This document shows positions 60,701 to 64,000 of a stretch of DNA of 64,000 bases, one piece after another. Within the stretch, counting starts at the first letter, position 1. Each line of letters opens with the position of its first letter. Origin of the DNA: Amphirosellinia nigrospora (taxonomy: Eukaryota; Ascomycota; Sordariomycetes; Xylariales; Xylariaceae). The notes below the pieces were generated by a model. That model saw only the letters and a program-made list of their open reading frames with translations. It was not told the DNA's origin and did no database searches. Made by a program: the position numbers and the translations under genes. Location of the stretch: the NCBI GenBank assembly GCA_004123355.1, contig SCHM01000002.1:9707569-9771568 (forward strand). The letters are read 5' to 3'.

Positions 60701-63700
60701 GATGCAGAAGTTATCGCCAGAGCCAAAGCCCTTCGGGCTCCAAAGCAAACGGTAGCCGGCGAAGGCTCTGGGCTTCAGGGGCTTTCCGGCGTCCAAGGCA
60801 AAGAATATGCTCCAGCTCAGAAGAGTGAGATCATGGTGAACTCTTCATCTGAAGACGAGGATGATTCGGATGATGCTGAGTTTCTGAAGCGCACAGGGAC
60901 TGCTCCCAAGCATAATGATGATGCCCAGCGTCGTATACAGTCGATGAAGTCGAACCCACGGGGTCCGGTAAAGAAGATGAAGTTGCAGCGGTCTGCCAAA
61001 GACATGCGAGCTCGATTGATTCCTTCTATGGATGTGTTACATCAAGCTATCCTTGAATGGGATATTTTCCATGAGGGAAGCGATCCCCCTAACGGCATCA
61101 CATGCTCTCGAGTAGCTGAAGCGTACAACGACCCGCAACAGTATAAGCAAACATTTCTTCCGCTGTTAATCAATGAAGCATGGAGGTCATTCGTGACTGC
61201 GAAGGACGAGTCAACCTCGAAGCCGTTTGAAACCAAAGTCATCAATAGGATGAACGTGGACAAGTTCATCGAAGTTAGCACAACCATGCCCATCAATATG
61301 AAGAAGGAAAGGGATAAAACCTTGTCAGAGGGCGATATTGTTCTATTTTCACATGCACCAAATCCTCTAGAGGTCAAAGATGAGCTGCATTGTCTTGCTC
61401 GAATTTGGCGCATCCAATTCAAGAACGGCAGCCTTGAAGTTCAATATCGCCTGAGTAGTCGTGCTGGACCCATGCTATCAACTCTAATGCCCCAGGCGGA
61501 GTTCTATGCGGTCAAGATCACTAATATGACGACAATCGAGCGCGAGTACGCGTCTTTGGAAAGCTTGCAGTACTATGATCTAGCACCTGAGATTCTGGAG
61601 GCTAAACCATCCCCAATGCTGTCTTTCAGTGCCGAGGCTGTAGAGAAGGCGATGAAGAATTATCACTTGAATCAAGGCCAGGCCAAGGCTGTTTTGCATG
61701 CTAAGAAAACGACGCTTTTACGCTCGTTCAGGGGTACGTTTTCTGCTCGAAAGCTTTATATCAAATCAAACTAACCTAAACTAGACCCCCTGGAACCGGA
61801 AAAACAAAGACTATAGTCGCCATGGTTGGCGCATTGCTAACTGGAACTCAATCTGCACCTTCGATGGGCATTCCCATCAAGCGACCTGATGGCACAGCTC
61901 CCACAGGCAACCGAGGAACTACTAAAAAGCTTTTAGTATGCGCACCTAGTAATGCCGCCGTTGATGAACTTGTCCTACGTCTCAAAGCAGGCGTGAAGTC
62001 TATGAATGGAACCTTCAACAAGATCAACGTTCTACGTCTTGGCCGTAGTGATGCTATCAATGCAGCGGTTCGGGATGTTACTTTAGATGAACTAGTCAAA
62101 GCTCGTGTTGAACTAACCGCGAAAGAGAACACTGGACCCAGTTCAAGAGAATTAATACATCAAGAAGCAGGCCAAATCAAGAAGGAGCTCAGTGACCTCC
62201 GTCCTCAGCTAGAAGCGGCACGAGAAACGGGAGATCGCGTCGAGGTTAATCGATTGCAACGGAAATTTGATCAATACAAGCGGCGCCAAGCTCAAATCGG
62301 CGCCAAGATTGACGCTGATAAAGATAGTGGAAATACAGCTGCTCGAGAAAGCGAAATTCGTCGTCGACAGATACAACAGGAAATACTTGACTCAGCTCAG
62401 GTGCTATGTGCTACCCTTAGTGGCAGTGGTCATGAGATGTTCAAGAAGTTGAAGGACATCGAGTTTGAAACAGTCATTATCGATGAGGCAGCTCAGTGCG
62501 TTGAGCTTAGCGCTCTGATCCCGTTGAAGTACGGATGTTCGAAGTGCATTCTGGTCGGAGATCCGAAACAATTGCCACCAACGGTGCTTTCGCAATCTGC
62601 TGCTCGTTACGGTTATGATCAGAGTCTTTTTGTTCGGATGCAGCGAAATTTCCCCGATGATGTCCACCTCCTTGACACTCAATATCGTATGCACCCAGAG
62701 ATCAGCTCGTTCCCAAGCCAAGAGTTCTATGAGCGACGGCTCGTGGACGGTGGCGATATGGCCAAGCTTCGTCGTCAACCGTGGCATCAAAGTGAACTAC
62801 TTGGCCCTTATCGCTTCTTCGATGTGAAGGGTACACAGGAGAAAGGACATCGTGGTAAATCACTAGTGAACTTGGAGGAATTGAAAGTTGCAATGCAACT
62901 TTATGAAAGATTCACCCTCGATTACCCGCAGGTAGATGTTAAGGGTAAGATTGGCATCATCACTCCGTATAAGGCGCAGCTCTATGAGCTTCAGGACAAG
63001 TTCAAATACCGATACGGAGAGAAAATCACCGAGCATATCGAGTTTAACACCACCGATGCCTTCCAGGGCCGAGAATGCGAGATTATCATATTTTCTTGCG
63101 TTCGAGCTAGTTCAACTGGTGGTATTGGTTTTATGACTGATATTCGACGAATGAACGTTGGTTTAACGCGTGCGAAATCGTCACTTTGGATTCTGGGTGA
63201 TTCCCGAGCTCTTATGCAAGGAGAGTTCTGGAACAAATTGATGGAGGATGCCAAGGCTAGAAATCGCTACAGCGCCGGAGATGTTCTAGGCATGCTGAAG
63301 AGACCAGGTGCCAAACTACCTCTAAACGCCAGCTTCCCAGTACAGCCGCATGCACCATTACCTCTGCCCCAGAGCACACAGGGCCTTGATGCCATGAAGG
63401 AGGCGACTGATCATTCTCGGCCTTCGAATAGCGCTTATATTGAGGATGTGATAATGAAAGATGCGCCGTCTACAAAACCAACAATCCCAAACAAACTGAA
63501 AACGCCCCAATTGCCTGAAACCTACACACTAATAGAACGGAATCGTGGCGCGAACTCCACACCTATGAGCTTCGGCGGTCTCAATGAACGTGGCGAGCCA
63601 GCCATCGTACCAAGGTTCACATCAGAACGGCCAGTGATTCACGAGTCTAGCCACAAGCGGCTTAGAGAAGAGCCCGACCCAGGGAAATCAGCCAAAAGGG

Positions 63701-64000
63701 TGAGGCAATGATATGTTGACCCATTATGACTTATCGCTAAACCATGAATATTTAGGTTGCAAAAGAGGTAGTTGGTAAGATGCCCCCAGCTGGCCCGCGT
63801 GCCATGCCTCGACCGCAGGACCCGACAGCTATGGCTGTTCTCGGATTGTCATCTAATCCCTCCTCGACTGAGGGTGCGGCGCCGAAGGCGCCGCTTAATG
63901 CACCTAAAGTTCGTAACCCTCCTAATGTAGCAAATACTAGACTAACAATGATTATAAGGGGCCCTCCCATCCACGACCTCCTAGACCTATGGTACCACCT
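57702..64000 (+). CDS. sen1: Sen1-type superfamily 1 RNA/DNA helicase (3' end beyond window)
   Basis: Exons 57702-61733, 61785-63699 and 63756 to beyond the right edge; at least ~2060 codons. The N-terminal Sen1 domain (to about 1000) carries LREIP, LHLFCPRV, CVRNWHK, EEMRDRL-like and WWSSQWVFLENALF blocks, followed by a charged linker (about 900-1080). The helicase core has Walker A GPPGTGKT split by the first intron, IIDEAAQ (Asp about 1579), GDPKQLPP, QYRMHPEI, GIITPYKAQ, TTDAFQGRE and VGLTRAKSSLWILGD. Sen1 unwinds RNA-DNA hybrids and terminates non-coding transcription. Raw frame breaks: missing bases at C runs 57755-57760, 57845-57846, 58048-58049 and 58870-58873, G run 60218-60220, about 61714 and about 63942; one extra base near 60100-60121. 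With these, both introns fall in phase. The apparent stop at 63709-63711 lies inside the second intron (GTGAGG...TTTAG); the tail resumes as KEVVGKMPPAGPR. Confidence 0.9.

Noticed and set aside
1-64000. CRISPR array, bacterial operons or phage-like systems
   Set aside because: The sequence is a eukaryotic (fungal) nuclear region with spliceosomal introns; no regularly spaced repeats of the needed kind are present.

Overview
The window is nuclear DNA of a filamentous ascomycete (Pezizomycotina, most likely Sordariomycetes). Genes are spaced and broken by short introns of about 48-73 nt, with GTNNGT-type donors, CTAAC/CTAAT branch sites and YAG acceptors. The gene set is typical of such fungi: a Pbs2-type MAPKK, a SUR7-type eisosome protein, a RID-like cytosine methyltransferase, a HET-domain fragment and pectin-degrading enzymes. 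I find 17 protein-coding loci (one a HET fragment, one running off the right edge) and two tRNA genes.

Layout. 1-3.4 kb: no gene. 3.4-4.4 kb: thioredoxin-fold AhpC/TSA-like protein (+). 6.2-7.9 kb: conserved disordered protein in five exons (-). 7.9-17.6 kb: long gene-free stretch. 17.6-19.0 kb: SLC35F-type transporter (+). 19.8-21.8 kb: disordered conserved protein (-). 24.2-24.5 kb: small secreted cysteine-rich protein (-). 25.8-27.2 kb: Hst2-type sirtuin (-). 27.9-29.8 kb: auxin-efflux-carrier-like membrane protein (-). 33.2-35.2 kb: Pbs2 MAPKK (+). 36.3-37.1 kb: SUR7-family protein (-). 38.4-39.9 kb: protein with an internal ubiquitin-like domain (+). 40.5-41.2 kb: HET fragment (+). 41.7 kb: tRNA-Val(AAC). 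42.4-44.7 kb: RID-like DNA methyltransferase (-). 46.8-50.3 kb: divergent pectin methylesterase (-) and exo-polygalacturonase-like GH28 (+) sharing one promoter region. 50.5 kb: tRNA-Gly(GCC). 51.0-52.0 kb: pirin-like cupin with an N-terminal membrane anchor (-). 55.1-56.7 kb: HhH-GPD DNA glycosylase/lyase (+). 57.7-64.0 kb: Sen1-type RNA/DNA helicase (+), continuing past the window.

The most striking property of the sequence is the number of single-base frameshifts in otherwise well-conserved genes. I can place about 30 in 12 of the 17 loci. Most are one missing base in a short G/C (sometimes A/T) homopolymer. After allowing for them, every exon phase adds up and conserved motifs are continuous (for example HRD in Pbs2 and Walker A in Sen1). 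The simplest reading is an unpolished long-read assembly rather than decay of every gene, so gene models here must be corrected for indels.

Functionally the window mixes housekeeping and signalling (HOG MAPKK, Sen1, base-excision glycosylase, sirtuin, eisosome) with plant-interaction functions (pectin esterase/polygalacturonase pair, secreted cysteine-rich protein) and genome defence or self-recognition (RID-like methyltransferase, HET fragment). I did not find a gene cluster that amounts to a clearly new system. The most unusual architectures are the internal ubiquitin-like domain followed by RGGG, the acidic SUMO-interaction-like motifs of the methyltransferase, and a four-tract G-quadruplex motif in the leader of the Sen1 gene.
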